Part shown: positions 32,953 through 41,597 of the stretch, one piece after another
Numbering within the stretch: position 1 is the stretch's first letter
Layout of the letters: every line of letters begins with the position of its first letter
NCBI RefSeq assembly: GCF_009733865.1
Contig: NZ_WOFB01000002.1
Span: forward strand, 248,001 to 312,000
Length of the DNA: 64,000 nucleotides
DNA from: Oceanobacillus salinisoli
Lineage (GTDB): Bacteria > Bacillota > Bacilli > Bacillales > Amphibacillaceae
Direction: 5' to 3'
The notes under the pieces: generated by a model
What the model saw: only the letters and a program-made list of their open reading frames with translations
What the model was told of the DNA's origin: nothing
The model's database searches: none
Made by a program: the position numbers and the translations under genes

Positions 32953-34767
32953 ATGGCGAAATCGACAAAAGAATTACCGAAGCGAGAAGAACTTCCTTTA
33001 GACAAGACATGGAGATTGGAAGATATTTTTTCGGCTGATGAGCTTTGGAAGGAAGAATTTGAGAAGTTACAAAAGGATATACCCGAAATAACAACGTATC
33101 AAGGGAAGCTGTCTGAATCAGCAAATACCCTATATGAGTTACTTAAGCTTCAAGATCATCTTTCGGAACGGCTAGGGAAGTTATATACATATGCACATAT
33201 GCGATATGATCAGGATACAACCAATTCCCATTATCAAGCGATGAATGCCCAGGCAGAAAATGTGCTGACACTTGCATCTAGTTCCATGAGTTTTATCGTT
33301 CCAGAGATTCTGGAAATGGATGAAGGGAAAATTGAATCTTTTATAAAAGAAAAAGAAGAACTTAAATTATATAGAAAAGTATTGGACGAAATTACACGTC
33401 AGCGACCTCATGTATTAAGTGAAAAAGAGGAAGCGCTGCTTGCGGAAGCGTCCGAAGCATTGTCAACCGGTTCACAAACCTTTGGCATGCTGAATAATGC
33501 CGATTTAACTTTCCCAGCTATCAAGGATGAAAATGGGGAGGAAGTAGACCTCACACATGGCCGTTACAGCCGGTTTATGGAATCCAAAGACCGCAGAGTG
33601 CGCAAAGATGCTTTTAAAGCTATGTATGATACGTATGGTAAGTTTAAAAATACATTTTCTTCTACGCTTGGCGGAACGGTGAAAACTCATAATTTCTCTG
33701 CCAAAGTACGAAATTATGAATCTGCGCGACAATCCGCATTAGATAACAATAATATTCCTGAAGAGGTATATGATAATTTAGTGGAGGCAGTTAATGAAAA
33801 ACTCCCATTACTGCATCGCTATACGGAACTACGCAAAAAAGTGTTAGGTGTAGAAGAATTACACATGTACGATCTGTATACACCATTAGTTAAAGATGTA
33901 GAAATGGAAATATCCTATGAAGAAGCAAAAGATTATGTGATGAAAGGATTAAAACCTCTTGGAGAGGACTATGGAAAAGTTCTTCAGGAAGGCTTTGATA
34001 ATCGCTGGATTGACGTGGAAGAAAATAAAGGGAAACGGAGTGGAGCATATTCTTCTGGTGCTTACGGAACCAACCCATATATCCTGTTGAACTGGCAGGA
34101 TAATGTAAATAATATGTTTACATTAGCTCATGAACTTGGGCACTCCCTGCATAGTTATTATACGAGAAAACATCAGCCATTCCGTTATGGAAATTACTCC
34201 ATTTTTGTTGCAGAAGTGGCATCCACTTGTAATGAAGCATTGCTGAATGATTATATGCTGAATAATTTAGAAAACGAAAAGGAAAAACTTTATATTTTAA
34301 ATCATTTCCTGGAAGGGTTCCGTGGCACGGTATTCCGTCAAACCATGTTTGCTGAATTTGAGCACGATATTCATAAGAAGGCACAAAATGGTGAAGCATT
34401 AACAGCTGATAAGCTAACAGAAATTTATTATGATCTAAATAAAAAGTATTACGGTAATTCTACCGTATCCGATGAAGAAATTGGTCTGGAATGGGCAAGA
34501 ATTCCACATTTTTACTACAACTATTATGTGTATCAATATGCAACCGGGTATTCTGCAGCAACATCATTAGCTAATCAGATCCTCACAGAAGGGGATAGTG
34601 CTGTGGAACGTTATCTTGATTTCCTAAAAGCTGGTAGCAGTGATTATCCAATTGAGGTTTTGAAAAAAGCTGGAGTAGACATGACATCAAAGCAGCCAAT
34701 ACTGGATGCGTTGGATGTTTTTGAAGAGAAGTTAAATGAAATGGAAAAATTACTGTTAAATCAATAA
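32953..34767 (+). CDS. pepF: Oligoendopeptidase F
   Basis: 604 residues, the usual length of this M3-family zinc peptidase. The HELGH zinc motif (TLAHELGHSLHSYYT) and the downstream Glu ligand segment (AEVASTCNEALL) are intact. It cleaves short peptides of about 7-17 residues in the cytoplasm. AAAGGAGG precedes the ATG. Its place between coiA and spxH matches yjbG of B. subtilis. Confidence 0.95.
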   Translation: MAKSTKELPKREELPLDKTWRLEDIFSADELWKEEFEKLQKDIPEITTYQGKLSESANTLYELLKLQDHLSERLGKLYTYAHMRYDQDTTNSHYQAMNAQAENVLTLASSSMSFIVPEILEMDEGKIESFIKEKEELKLYRKVLDEITRQRPHVLSEKEEALLAEASEALSTGSQTFGMLNNADLTFPAIKDENGEEVDLTHGRYSRFMESKDRRVRKDAFKAMYDTYGKFKNTFSSTLGGTVKTHNFSAKVRNYESARQSALDNNNIPEEVYDNLVEAVNEKLPLLHRYTELRKKVLGVEELHMYDLYTPLVKDVEMEISYEEAKDYVMKGLKPLGEDYGKVLQEGFDNRWIDVEENKGKRSGAYSSGAYGTNPYILLNWQDNVNNMFTLAHELGHSLHSYYTRKHQPFRYGNYSIFVAEVASTCNEALLNDYMLNNLENEKEKLYILNHFLEGFRGTVFRQTMFAEFEHDIHKKAQNGEALTADKLTEIYYDLNKKYYGNSTVSDEEIGLEWARIPHFYYNYYVYQYATGYSAATSLANQILTEGDSAVERYLDFLKAGSSDYPIEVLKKAGVDMTSKQPILDALDVFEEKLNEMEKLLLNQ

Positions 34768-34772
34768 TAAGG

Positions 34773-34800
34773 AAGGGAGTAGGTACCTGCTCCCTTTTAA
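34773..34800 (+). terminator. Terminator of pepF
   Basis: AAGGGAGTAGGT / ACCTGCTCCCTT stem with one mismatch, then TTTAA. Confidence 0.85.
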
Positions 34801-34907
34801 AATTAACTTGTTTTAGAGCACGATACAACTTGGATAGATATAATTATTCCTGGTTTGATAGGCAGGGGTATTCATTAAAAATAAAGTAGCCGGTTTTTCA
34901 AAACGAT

Positions 34908-34971
34908 AAAGTGAACTTTTTGTGAATCCATACACAAAAAGGTTGCAAGATGGGCTTGTACTTGCTATGAT
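34908..34971 (+). promoter_or_regulatory. Promoter of sRNA copy A with ResD-like box
   Basis: TTGCAA (34943-34948), 17 bp, TATGAT (34966-34971). Upstream, TTTTTGTGAATCC contains TTTGTGAAT, the reported ResD/SrrA box, followed by ACACAAA in the other orientation, which could serve Rex or a second ResD site. Confidence 0.75.
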
Positions 34972-34977
34972 ATATAT

Positions 34978-35101
34978 GTAAGTTTATTACACAAACAAAT
35001 ACCCCTTTTGTTTGATCATGAAACTTTCTCCCATCCCCCTTTGTATTTATACAAAGAACGGAAAAAAAAGGATATGCGCTGCCCCGCATATCCTTTTTTA
35101 T
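34978..35101 (+). ncRNA. roxS: RoxS/RsaE-type small regulatory RNA, copy A
   Basis: The RNA of about 120 nt starts seven bases after the -10 box and ends in a strong terminator (AGGATATGCG / CGCATATCCT then TTTTTT). It contains the conserved C-rich seeds ACCCCTTTTGTTTGA and CTTTCTCCCATCCCCC, separated by TCATGAAA, as in staphylococcal RsaE and B. subtilis RoxS. Those RNAs bind mRNAs for central metabolism and respiration under nitric oxide or redox control. In B. subtilis roxS lies beside yjbH, the ortholog of spxH, as here. A second copy lies 557 bp downstream. Confidence 0.93.
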
Positions 35102-35221
35102 GTAAAATTTAGTCAAAATGTAGGTCCAACACATCTAAAATTTGAATGCCCCAAGTATAAGAAAAACGAACACAAATGTGTTCCTCCTGTTACAAGCCAA
35201 AATTAAGGTCTATGTATAGTC

Positions 35222-35404
35222 TTATCTCATTCTCCTTCGATATGATTTTTGATTAGTAAAAGAATAGATTGTTAAATAAATAGAAATAAATAATAATGGC
35301 AATGTAATATAAAGTGGCATTAATTGCATTAAACCAAGAAGGTTAAAGAGGAATGCAATAGCAGCTAAAACAAGAAAAAAAATTGGGTAAAGTTGTTGCA
35401 ACAA
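35222..35404 (-). CDS. Small membrane protein between the two RoxS copies (YizD position)
   Basis: A 60-residue protein with two hydrophobic helices (LYPIFFLVLAAIAFLFNLLG and LYITLPLLFISIYLTIYSF) and a basic tail (SYRRRMR). The start is TTG at 35404, six bases after GAAGGAG on the minus strand. In B. subtilis the small gene yizD borders roxS, so this may be its counterpart by position. I cannot confirm homology. Its function is unknown. The start lies about 95 bp from the divergent promoter of sRNA copy B. Confidence 0.7.
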   Translation of the reverse strand: MLQQLYPIFFLVLAAIAFLFNLLGLMQLMPLYITLPLLFISIYLTIYSFTNQKSYRRRMR

Positions 35405-35464
35405 TATTCACTCCTTCCCATGGATGTTTTTCTATCTTATGTATATGTAAAAGAATGGTTAGTA

Positions 35465-35528
35465 GAAGTGAACATTTTGTGAATCTATGAACAAAAGGAT
35501 TGCAAGATGAGCTTGTACTTGCTATGAT
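35465..35528 (+). promoter_or_regulatory. Promoter of sRNA copy B with ResD-like box
   Basis: TTGCAA (35500-35505), 17 bp, TATGAT (35523-35528), with the same upstream AAGTGAACATTTTGTGAATC block as copy A. Promoter and box were therefore duplicated together with the RNA. Confidence 0.75.
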
Positions 35529-35534
35529 ATATAT

Positions 35535-35653
35535 GTAAGTTAATTACAAACAAATACCCCTTTTGTTTGATCATGAAAACTTTCTCCCATCCCCCCTTTG
35601 TATTTATACAAAGACGGATTAAAGGATATGCGCTGCCCCGCATATCCTTTTTT
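35535..35653 (+). ncRNA. roxS: RoxS/RsaE-type small regulatory RNA, copy B
   Basis: Nearly identical to copy A in seeds (ACCCCTTTTGTTTGA and TTTCTCCCATCCCCCC), loop TCATGAAAA and terminator (GGATATGCG / CGCATATCC, TTTTTT). Differences are a shorter A-run before the terminator and small changes at the 5' end. Its terminator abuts the stop codon of the convergent spxH gene. This copy holds the place next to spxH where roxS is found in B. subtilis. Confidence 0.93.
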
Positions 35654-35655
35654 AT

Positions 35656-36540
35656 TTAAGGCTGTTCAGTATATTTCCAATATGTTCCCTGTTTCTCATG
35701 GATTCTATCGACCTTTTGTCTGAACTGCAGTTTTTTCATTTCTTTCTCTGTTTTTGCTAAACTCCAATCATATACAATAGAAATTTCTTTACTGCCAACT
35801 ATATCATATTTTTTTAAGAATTCTTCCAGTGGAGGCTTCTCCGATGGAATTGGGTTAATTTTTAAAGTTTCCTGCAAAATAAATTCGTACACTTCATATG
35901 GGTAAAGTCCAGCTATTTTAATGCCTTGCTCATCCTTGGAGTGATTAAAAAAGACAATAGTAGGTGTGTCATCAATTTCCATTTCATGAGTTAAATGCAC
36001 ATCACACTGAAATGCTTTTTTTGCTGAAGTCGAATAAAGATCCTCTTCAAATTCTTCCATGTCCAAATTTGCTTCTTGGGCAATCTCCATTAAAATATGT
36101 TCTTTAGAAATATCAAGCCTCCGTAAAAAGAGATATTCCTGTATTTTCCGCAAAAAGGCTTTTCCTGCCTTTTTTCCTTGTATTTCGGCAGCTTTGATGG
36201 CAAGAGATACCATCCATGGGTTGGAAATAGACTTTTCTAATTGGGTGTCAAAATTTATTTTCGTTTGTTTCGTTTTTGTCCAAGGATCTTTCAGTTTGAT
36301 CGATTTGCAAAAATTTTCTCGATTCATGGAAATACTTACAATTGGCTGGGTGGTAAAAAATCGCCCATATTCTAATGTTAGCTTTTTTAAATAAGGCTCA
36401 AAATACCAGCATTCTGGACAAAGCGGGTCAATAAATACATACATTTCAATCGGTTTTGGATTATGGTTTTCAAGATAGTCCCGGTTCTCCGATGTGCTTG
36501 ATTTATTAGACTTCCTTAGCCCAGTTTGATCCCAACTCAC
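35656..36540 (-). CDS. spxH: ClpXP adaptor SpxH (YjbH), DsbA-like
   Basis: This 294-residue protein has a thioredoxin-like/DsbA fold with CPEC at Cys41-Cys44 in [15 protein letters not shown]. SpxH delivers Spx to ClpXP and aggregates or is inactivated under disulfide stress. Its N-terminal 25 residues are polar and low-complexity. It follows the truncated hemoglobin gene by 18 bp on the minus strand with an AAAGGAG site, so they form an operon, as yjbI-yjbH in B. subtilis. Confidence 0.95.
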   Translation of the reverse strand: MSWDQTGLRKSNKSSTSENRDYLENHNPKPIEMYVFIDPLCPECWYFEPYLKKLTLEYGRFFTTQPIVSISMNRENFCKSIKLKDPWTKTKQTKINFDTQLEKSISNPWMVSLAIKAAEIQGKKAGKAFLRKIQEYLFLRRLDISKEHILMEIAQEANLDMEEFEEDLYSTSAKKAFQCDVHLTHEMEIDDTPTIVFFNHSKDEQGIKIAGLYPYEVYEFILQETLKINPIPSEKPPLEEFLKKYDIVGSKEISIVYDWSLAKTEKEMKKLQFRQKVDRIHEKQGTYWKYTEQP

Positions 36541-36558
36541 ATCGAATTCTCCTTTCTA

Positions 36559-36945
36559 TCAATCTGGTGTATTCATCATATGATTTGCTGTTAGGGTCAA
36601 TTTTTCAAACATCACCGTACGATATGGTTCCTGAATATCAGCTTCCTTAAGTGCTTCCTCCATACACGCAAGCCATGCATTTCTTCTTGTCGGTGTAATA
36701 GGAAAAGGCAAGTGACGACGCCGCAGCATAGGATGCCCACGCTCCTCTTCGTAAAGCCTGGGACCACCAAAAAATTGTGTAAGAAATAATGTTTGTTTCC
36801 TAGCAGTTTCTGTTAAGTCATCCGGGAAGATTGGAGTCAAATCCGGGTGCTTCCCGACACGTTTATAAAAAGAGGTAACTAATCGATTTATAGTGTCAAA
36901 ACCGCCTATTGCATCATAAATATTACCATGTTTTATCTCTTCCAT
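36559..36945 (-). CDS. yjbI: Truncated hemoglobin (group II, YjbI)
   Basis: This 128-residue protein has the 2/2 globin pattern: YDAIGGFDTINRLVTSFYKRV, LTPIFPDDL, FLTQFFGGPRLYEEERGHPML (with the proximal His region) and LPFPITPTRRNAWLACM, with the distal Trp of trHbO. It binds oxygen or nitric oxide through heme. Its operon partner spxH and the neighbouring NO-responsive RoxS genes suggest a shared role in redox or NO stress. GGAG precedes the ATG. Confidence 0.95.
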   Translation of the reverse strand: MEEIKHGNIYDAIGGFDTINRLVTSFYKRVGKHPDLTPIFPDDLTETARKQTLFLTQFFGGPRLYEEERGHPMLRRRHLPFPITPTRRNAWLACMEEALKEADIQEPYRTVMFEKLTLTANHMMNTPD

Positions 36946-37143
36946 TATGATTCTCCTGTCCCCATAAATTGGTACGGCCGATTAAGATGCCCTTTAGATT
37001 GGAATGTGTTTAATACTGTATAAAAGATTTCTTATATTAAAAAATTTGATTCTTAGCTTGATTTTTTACAGTGATTATATATATTTTAGCAGGGCTACCT
37101 CATTCTGGGCAACCAATCCAAATTGGGGCATGATAAAAATTAC

Positions 37144-37716
37144 CTATACTGGAAAGGATGCAAAAAATCTTTCAATTTTGTTAGGTGTGTTTTTTTTCTG
37201 AATATGAAATTCCTGCAGTAATGCATCAAAAGTTTGAAGCCCTGTATGTTTATCCTGTGCTTCTAATTCAAATTCAAAATCTTCTTTTTTATTATATGTA
37301 CTATAGTCCAACACAATGAGGACATCTTTGTAGGTAACCTCCCGGCGCTCCGTTGTTAAACTTCCATAATAAACAAGGTCCTCTAGTTTAATGCCCAGAT
37401 TCTTTAATTGTTTGGATGTATTATATTTGGGAATGATGTTCCCGTTCATCCATTGCTTCGCTTCTTCTTCGGTCAATTCATCATGTGTTTCCTGTAATCC
37501 TAATTCATGCGGCTCTTTTAAGGTTAACTGATATTTGCCTGCTTTTTCTCTAATTCGTAGTGCACTTCCTTTGTCTTTTAGAGAAAAGTTTTTTGTTTCA
37601 AAATAGTAATTGGTTTGCTTCACACTATGTTTCGGAAATGGCAACTTATACAATAGTTTCTCGAATTCTTCTTTGGTCAATAAATTTTTAAATTCAATTT
37701 CAATTTCTTGTGCCAT
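37144..37716 (-). CDS. yjbK: CYTH-domain protein (YjbK)
   Basis: A 190-residue triphosphate-tunnel-type protein beginning MAQEIEIEFKNLL, with the EIEIEFK signature, the alternating Arg/Lys/Glu strands of the tunnel (SALRIREKAGKYQLTLKEP) and VLIVLDYSTYNKKEDFEFELE. The frame stays open upstream to 37788, but the conserved start is ATG 37716, giving the length of B. subtilis YjbK. CYTH enzymes act on inorganic or organic triphosphates. The substrate here is unknown. It is divergent from relQ. Confidence 0.92.
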   Translation of the reverse strand: MAQEIEIEFKNLLTKEEFEKLLYKLPFPKHSVKQTNYYFETKNFSLKDKGSALRIREKAGKYQLTLKEPHELGLQETHDELTEEEAKQWMNGNIIPKYNTSKQLKNLGIKLEDLVYYGSLTTERREVTYKDVLIVLDYSTYNKKEDFEFELEAQDKHTGLQTFDALLQEFHIQKKNTPNKIERFFASFPV

Positions 37717-37870
37717 GAATAAATGCGGCCTCCAGTATAATGAAAATATATTATTAATGATTATCGCCAATAAAGCGCAAATTTGCAAAGAAAAGGAATC
37801 CCGCTAGTATGTTAAAATAATATAAGCTATAATTTGATTGAACTGACTGATACATAGGAGTGTGTTTTAC

Positions 37871-38479
37871 ATGAACTGGGACGCATTGCTTGCTCCTTAT
37901 AAGCAAGTAGTTGAAGAATTAAAGGTTAAATTAAGAGGGACTCGTTCACAATTCGAATATGAATCCAGCCATTCACCAATCGAGTTCGTTACAGGAAGGG
38001 TAAAACCAGTCCCAAGTATACTGGAAAAGGCTAAAAATCGAGGTATTCCATTAGAAAATATAGAGAAAGAAATATTTGATATTGCAGGTGTACGGGTGGT
38101 TTGCCAATTTGTGGATGACATTTATACCATCGTAAAAATACTTCGCAATCGGGATGATTTTACAATCATTGAAGAAAAGGACTACATAACCAATAAAAAA
38201 GACAGCGGCTATCGATCGTATCACATGATTATTGAATATCCGGTGGAAATGGTGCAGGGAAGAAAACTGGTATTGGCAGAAATTCAGATACGTACATTGG
38301 CTATGAACTTTTGGGCAACAAATGAGCATTCATTAAACTATAAGTATAAAGGTAGTATTCCATCAGAAGTGAAGGCGAGATTACAGCGTGCTGCGGAAGC
38401 CGCTTTTAAATTAGATGAAGAGATGTCCAAAATCAAACATGAGATACAGGAAGCACAGCGGATTTTTCATCGGAAATAG
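37871..38479 (+). CDS. relQ: Small alarmone (p)ppGpp synthetase RelQ (YjbM)
   Basis: This 202-residue single-domain GTP pyrophosphokinase has the segments HSPIEFVTGRVKPVPSILEK, DIAGVRVVCQFVDDIY, KDSGYRSYHMIIEYP and EIQIRTLAMNFWATNEHSL, which bind ATP and GTP/GDP and carry the catalytic Glu. There is no hydrolase, TGS or ACT domain, so it makes but does not degrade the alarmone. AGGAG at 37856 fits ATG 37871. nadK and rluD-type genes follow with gaps of 42 and 18 bp, as one operon. Confidence 0.95.
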   Translation: MNWDALLAPYKQVVEELKVKLRGTRSQFEYESSHSPIEFVTGRVKPVPSILEKAKNRGIPLENIEKEIFDIAGVRVVCQFVDDIYTIVKILRNRDDFTIIEEKDYITNKKDSGYRSYHMIIEYPVEMVQGRKLVLAEIQIRTLAMNFWATNEHSLNYKYKGSIPSEVKARLQRAAEAAFKLDEEMSKIKHEIQEAQRIFHRK

Positions 38480-38521
38480 GGCACTTATTACGTAATTGGA
38501 ATAATAGGGGAGGCGAAAATA

Positions 38522-39325
38522 ATGAAATTTAAAATTATATCCAAAGGTGATAAACGCTCTAACAAAATTAAATCGACGATAAAGCAATATTTAACCGACT
38601 TTGAGTTGGAATACAATCGGGAAGAGCCGGATTTGGTTATCTCGGTTGGTGGTGACGGAACGTTTCTTGAAGCATTTCACCGCTATATACATCGTTTAGA
38701 CAAAACGGCATTTATAGGGGTACACACTGGTCATCTCGGATTTTATGCGGATTATACACCGGATGAATTGGAAAAGCTGATCATAGAGATTGCTAAAACA
38801 CCGTTTCAAATTGTAGAATATCCGTTGCTGGAGGTCATCATCCGTGGGAATTCCAATGAGAAGGAAGACCATTTGCTTGCATTAAATGAATCAATGATAA
38901 AAACGGCAGAAGGATCGGTTGTATTCGATGTGAAAATTAAAGGAGAACATTTTGAGACATTTAGAGGCGACGGGATATGTATCTCCACCCCATCTGGAAG
39001 TACGGCTTACAATAAAGCCTTAGGCGGTGCAATTATCCATCCTTCCATTGAGGCGATTCAATTAACGGAAATGGCTTCGATCAATAATCGTGTATTCCGA
39101 ACAATTGGTTCACCACTAATATTACCTAAACATCATACATGTTTGCTGGAGCCAAAAAAAGACAAGAGTTTTCTTATTTCAATCGATCATTTCACACGAA
39201 CTTATCATGATGTGAAATCCATTCAGTGCCGAGTTGCTAAGGAAAGAGTTCGCTTTGCCCGATTTAGGCAATTTCCGTTTTGGAATCGTGTTCGGGATTC
39301 CTTTGTTGCAGATGATAAAGAGTAG
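38522..39325 (+). CDS. nadK: NAD kinase
   Basis: This 267-residue ATP-NAD kinase has the GGDG motif at 43-46 ([14 protein letters not shown]), the NE motif ([14 protein letters not shown]) and the Gly-rich [21 protein letters not shown] segment. It phosphorylates NAD to NADP in the cytoplasm. A GGGGAGG site precedes the ATG. It is in the relQ operon, as ppnKA (yjbN) in B. subtilis. Confidence 0.96.
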   Translation: MKFKIISKGDKRSNKIKSTIKQYLTDFELEYNREEPDLVISVGGDGTFLEAFHRYIHRLDKTAFIGVHTGHLGFYADYTPDELEKLIIEIAKTPFQIVEYPLLEVIIRGNSNEKEDHLLALNESMIKTAEGSVVFDVKIKGEHFETFRGDGICISTPSGSTAYNKALGGAIIHPSIEAIQLTEMASINNRVFRTIGSPLILPKHHTCLLEPKKDKSFLISIDHFTRTYHDVKSIQCRVAKERVRFARFRQFPFWNRVRDSFVADDKE

Positions 39326-39343
39326 ATATAGTGAGGCTGAATT

Positions 39344-40228
39344 ATGATGAAATGGGTAATAACATCAGAACATGAAGGGATGATGATTCGTGAGTATTTA
39401 AGACTAATCCATGCCTTTTCAAGACGAATTCTGATTGCGATTAAGCAAGACGGACATATTCTGGTAAATGGTGTCCCACAAACTGTCCGACATCTTTTAA
39501 AAGCAGAAGATGAACTGGAAATTATTTTTCCGAAAGAACAGATCGGCTCTTATTTGAAGGATGAAGATATGGAGTTATCGATTGTTTATGAGGACGATGC
39601 TGTTATTGTAATTGATAAACCAGCTGGAATAGCTACCATTCCTTCTCTGCATCATCCTTCGGGTACGGTAGCTAATGGGGTTTTATCTCATTATTTGAAA
39701 AACAGTATTCCATATACTGTCCATGTGGTAACAAGGCTTGATCGTGATACTTCCGGATTATTATTAATTGCCAAGCATCGTTATAGTCATTCGTTGTTGG
39801 CTGAAGCCCAGCAAAACGGAAAGGTCAAACGAACATATGAGGCAATTGTAGAAGGAAATGTATCGAGAGACAGTGGTACGATTGATGCTCCAATCGACAG
39901 GAAAGAAGGCTCGATTATTGAGCGTACCGTAAAGAATACTGGAAAACGGGCTGTTACCCATTTTAAGGTAGTCAAGCGGTTACATGACCACACACTTGTC
40001 CACATTCAATTAGAAACCGGAAGAACTCATCAAATTCGTGTCCATTTTTCCTATATGAATCATCCATTAGCAGGGGATGATTTATATGGAGGAAAAACGG
40101 AACACATTCCTCGTCATGCTTTGCATTGCTATGAGCTTTCTTTTGAACATCCATTTTCAAAAGGGGTAATCCGGCTGCAGTCTTCATTACCAAAAGATAT
40201 GCAATCGCTCCTTAATCAAATGAATTAA
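39344..40228 (+). CDS. yjbO: RluD-family pseudouridine synthase (YjbO)
   Basis: A 294-residue RluA/RluD-type enzyme with the catalytic Asp in [16 protein letters not shown], preceded by [20 protein letters not shown] and followed by [20 protein letters not shown]. The N-terminal part resembles an S4-like RNA-binding region. It converts uridines in rRNA to pseudouridine. The target position is unknown. Its 3' end overlaps the convergent prpE gene by 17 bp. Confidence 0.94.
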   Translation: MMKWVITSEHEGMMIREYLRLIHAFSRRILIAIKQDGHILVNGVPQTVRHLLKAEDELEIIFPKEQIGSYLKDEDMELSIVYEDDAVIVIDKPAGIATIPSLHHPSGTVANGVLSHYLKNSIPYTVHVVTRLDRDTSGLLLIAKHRYSHSLLAEAQQNGKVKRTYEAIVEGNVSRDSGTIDAPIDRKEGSIIERTVKNTGKRAVTHFKVVKRLHDHTLVHIQLETGRTHQIRVHFSYMNHPLAGDDLYGGKTEHIPRHALHCYELSFEHPFSKGVIRLQSSLPKDMQSLLNQMN

Positions 40229-40952
40229 ATTTTTCTTCTACTAGTGGCTGTTCAGAGCGGACAGCAACTAGTTTTTCTTCTGGCAGCTGAAATGCTGTTA
40301 ATTGGTTTCCAAAAACACAGCCCGTATCAATGTTAATCGTCTTATTCATGATTCGCGGTTTTTTGACTGGTGTATGACCATAGACAATCCAGCGGTCTCC
40401 ATGATAGTTCTTCGCCCAATCCCGGCGAACGGGGCGACCGTCTGGATGGGTCTCTCCGGTTACATCTCCATATAAGACAAAGGATTTTACCTTTTTGTCG
40501 TTTCTTCCTATTAAATCTTCACGAATACCAGCATGGGCTATAACTGCCGATACTTCAGGAATTTCCAAGTAAAGAGGTGCCTCCTCATATAGTGTTATAA
40601 ATTGTTTGCTTATGCTTTTCTGTTCTTTTGCTGGTAATGCCTCATATTCGGCGACTGTTGTCTCCAGTCCGTGTTTTTTCTGCACATTATTTCCTAGGAA
40701 AAATCGATATAATTTGTTACAGTGATTACCCGGGACATATTTTGCTTTCTGATGTTGCACAACCATTCGATATACCAGTTTAATAACGGCAATTGAATTA
40801 GGTCCGCGATCGGTCAGGTCGCCAACGAATACAGGAATCCTTCCCTCAGGATAGATATATATGCCGCTTTGTTTATCGTACCCAAGCTTTTGAAACAATG
40901 CATGTAATTCATTGATACAGCCATGAATATCACCAATTACGTCAATTTTCAT
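40212..40952 (-). CDS. prpE: Bis(5'-nucleosyl)-tetraphosphatase PrpE
   Basis: This 246-residue calcineurin-like phosphoesterase has the metal motifs GDIHG (7-11), [20 protein letters not shown] and GHTPV. B. subtilis PrpE hydrolyses Ap4A asymmetrically, has protein-Tyr phosphatase activity and affects spore germination. GAAAAAGGAGAA precedes the ATG on the minus strand. It is convergent with yjbO. Confidence 0.95.
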   Translation of the reverse strand: MKIDVIGDIHGCINELHALFQKLGYDKQSGIYIYPEGRIPVFVGDLTDRGPNSIAVIKLVYRMVVQHQKAKYVPGNHCNKLYRFFLGNNVQKKHGLETTVAEYEALPAKEQKSISKQFITLYEEAPLYLEIPEVSAVIAHAGIREDLIGRNDKKVKSFVLYGDVTGETHPDGRPVRRDWAKNYHGDRWIVYGHTPVKKPRIMNKTINIDTGCVFGNQLTAFQLPEEKLVAVRSEQPLVEEKFNSFD

Positions 40953-41160
40953 ATCATTTTCTCCTTTTTCGACGTTAAGTTTAATAAGTAAATGAAATTG
41001 GATTATGATTTGTTTTTATACCACTATACACGAATGGATGTTTTTTTTATAATATAGTATAAAAGTGTCGTTTTTTATACTATGGTTATGGTTAAAAGAT
41101 AATACATGTTTCATTTTTGGACTGTTTTCTTAAAGGTTTTCGTTTATGACATATTTTATA
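40953..41160. other. Gene-free AT-rich spacer
   Basis: No gene. It holds the prpE promoter region and poly-T tracts. Confidence 0.35.
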
Positions 41161-41432
41161 TAAACTCCTGACTAAGTAGATACTGCTTACCAACCGCTAC
41201 GGAAATACACTACGCTAATTTTGTGCTTTTATATTTATAACATTTTATTTAGCCAAATAAATTTTAGCATAGCCTACCATTATTAAAATGGTTGATTGGA
41301 GCGGAGGGCAGTCGACTCCTGCGGGAAAAGCACGTGTCTAGACCTGAGCAGCGGCGGTTTTCTTCCCTAAGGTGTGTGAATGCCTGGAGAGAAGTCAACA
41401 GTGCACTTACTTAATCAGGAGTTTGTATCAAG
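41161..41432. repeat. Inverted-repeat-bounded element, family A
   Basis: It is bounded by TATAAACTCCTGACTAAG (41160) and CTTAATCAGGAGTTTGTAT (about 41409-41427). Inside are CCGCTACGGAAATACACTAC, TTTAGCATAGCC and GGAGCGGAGGGCAGTCGACT, which recur in elements near 43770, 46830 and 58340. It has no coding frame and resembles a non-autonomous miniature transposable element. Confidence 0.65.
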
Positions 41433-41597
41433 TGTGAATAAAAAGGCGATGAAGTATACGTACGTAAAGAGCTATTTTTTAAATGGTTTTGTTTCAAAAA
41501 AAATAAGGCGGGAATAGGTCTATAGTCTCTATGGATACAAAACCTATAAATTGTAAAAAAATGCGAGTCTTTCTAAAAGAAGAAAGGGGGTATCCCT
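41433..41597 (+). other. mgtE leader region
   Basis: 165 bp upstream of mgtE. I looked for an M-box Mg riboswitch, usual for this gene in bacilli, and saw no convincing match. Confidence 0.35.

Noticed and set aside
35012-35206. 64-codon open frame
   Set aside because: It runs through small RNA copy A and its terminator; the frame is accidental.
41433-41597. M-box magnesium riboswitch before mgtE
   Set aside because: Expected from other bacilli, but I could not find the conserved core in this leader.
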